A DNA stretch of 6,534 nt from Cesiribacter sp. (lineage in GTDB: Bacteria; Bacteroidota; Bacteroidia; Cytophagales; Cyclobacteriaceae). The notes below the pieces were generated by a model. It did not search any database. It had not been told where the DNA came from and saw nothing but the letters and a program-made list of their open reading frames with translations. The stretch is taken from the NCBI GenBank assembly GCA_030147305.1, contig JASLAE010000461.1:1-6534 (forward strand). Reading direction: 5' to 3'. Positions within the stretch are counted from its first letter, which is position 1; each line of letters begins with the position of its first letter. Positions 5,808 to 6,534 of the stretch are shown here, piece after piece. The position numbers and the translations under genes were made by a program.

Positions 5808-6534
5808 ATGAAAGAAAAAAATTCTACAAAATTTCATCAGGCTACTACATTAAGGTCAGGCCCGGGATTTTATACCTGTCTGCTTGTTCTATTTAGTCTT
5901 ATCCTGATATCAGGGCTTGAATCTCAAGCCCAAACGGAGAAACGAATTTACACTGTAGGAAATAGTGTAACCGATGGAGTGAATTTCCAGGGCTTTAAGG
6001 CACTGGCCGAAAGCAGGGGATATGTTCACACCTGGGGCCGGCATATGATTCCGGGAGCTCCCTTAAGCTGGCTTTGGCAACACCCGAATGAGGGTTTTAT
6101 GGAAGAGCCATTTGGCTATCCTACCAATGCTTTCCCTAACTATACCTGGGATGTGATTTCCCTTCAGCCTTTTGACCGTCCGTTGGAAGGGGAGGAAGGA
6201 GACATACAAATGTCGAAAAATTATATTGATCTGGCCAGAGGCAAAAGTCCCGATGTACAGATTTATATATACTCAAGGTATCCCAGAAAAAGACCAGAAA
6301 TGGCACCCGAAACAGCAGCAGGCTGGAATACCTTATGGAGCACCAATTACCAGGGTGGCTGGAGCTTCAACGAAGGCCGTGATTTTTATGAAAAATTAAC
6401 CCTTGCATTAAGAACTGAGTATGCGGGTACTGGTTTGAAAGCCCCGCTGATGATTCCCCTGGGCGAGGTTATGTATAACCTCAACAACAAGATGGAAGCC
6501 GGAGAGGTGCCAGGCTTTTCCAGCATCTGGCAAG
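5808..6534 (+). CDS. Secreted SGNH/GDSL-type hydrolase-like protein, 5' part (cut by right edge)
   Basis: The first 242 codons of a gene that runs off the window. The protein begins with a polar, basic stretch, a hydrophobic segment (about 21-36, FYTCLLVLFSLILISG) and a likely signal peptidase I site near ESQA-QT (41/42), so it is exported. The mature part starts with IYTVGNSVTDGV, an SGNH block I in which Ser53 of GNS would be the nucleophile. Further features are GRHMIPGAPLSWLW (77-90) and WDVISLQPFD (114-123), where block III usually has GxND; the QP form occurs in a subfamily of secreted SGNH proteins found in Planctomycetes and Bacteroidota. The block V Asp-His lies beyond the edge, so catalysis cannot be judged. 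ATG 5808 is the first ATG after the in-frame stop at 5748-5750, with an AT-rich lead and no Shine-Dalgarno motif. A role in deacylating or binding surface glycans is inference from the fold. Confidence 0.88.
   Translation, partial: MKEKNSTKFHQATTLRSGPGFYTCLLVLFSLILISGLESQAQTEKRIYTVGNSVTDGVNFQGFKALAESRGYVHTWGRHMIPGAPLSWLWQHPNEGFMEEPFGYPTNAFPNYTWDVISLQPFDRPLEGEEGDIQMSKNYIDLARGKSPDVQIYIYSRYPRKRPEMAPETAAGWNTLWSTNYQGGWSFNEGRDFYEKLTLALRTEYAGTGLKAPLMIPLGEVMYNLNNKMEAGEVPGFSSIWQ

Noticed and set aside
6172..6399. 75-codon plus-strand frame
   Set aside because: It is an alternative frame inside the well-supported SGNH gene that starts at 5808.

Overview
The window looks like chromosomal DNA of a Bacteroidota bacterium, probably of the Cytophagales type. 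Reasons: start codons preceded by A-rich sequence instead of a Shine-Dalgarno motif, secreted and lipidated proteins, an AT-rich intergenic background around a coding region near 50% GC, and a gene family (SGNH-like domain / propeller / HEAT / cytochrome c) that is best known from Planctomycetes, Verrucomicrobia and Cytophagales. This lineage call is inference; the window holds no phylogenetic marker gene.

Layout, all on the + strand. (1) 1-753: no convincing gene; a leader region with several short palindromes and a 9-bp direct repeat. (2) 754-3939: one large gene for a 1061-residue exported protein that joins an SGNH-hydrolase-like domain, a six-bladed-propeller 'membrane-bound dehydrogenase-like' domain, HEAT repeats and a C-terminal monohaem cytochrome c (CITCH). 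(3) 3940-4312: non-coding, with a hairpin that may end the big transcript. (4) 4313-4774: a small AT-rich lipoprotein of 153 residues with no certain family. (5) 4775-5807: about 1 kb without a convincing gene, split by a clear Rho-independent terminator (5224-5256) into a more GC-rich part that may hold a structured RNA or decayed gene, and a very AT-rich part. (6) 5808-6534: the first 242 codons of a second secreted SGNH/GDSL-type protein, cut by the right edge.

How they fit together: both large genes encode exported proteins with SGNH folds, but of different subfamilies. In the first, the nucleophile Ser and catalytic His positions of the SGNH domain are replaced (Asn and Gln), so it may bind rather than hydrolyse; the second keeps the block I Ser. 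Proteins of these types are often found in loci for extracellular polysaccharide breakdown, so a role on the cell surface or in the periplasm in glycan processing, with electrons passed through the cytochrome c domain, is plausible but not shown. The genes are widely spaced (373 and 1033 bp gaps), so they do not look like one tight operon. About a third of the window is non-coding, which is high for a bacterium.
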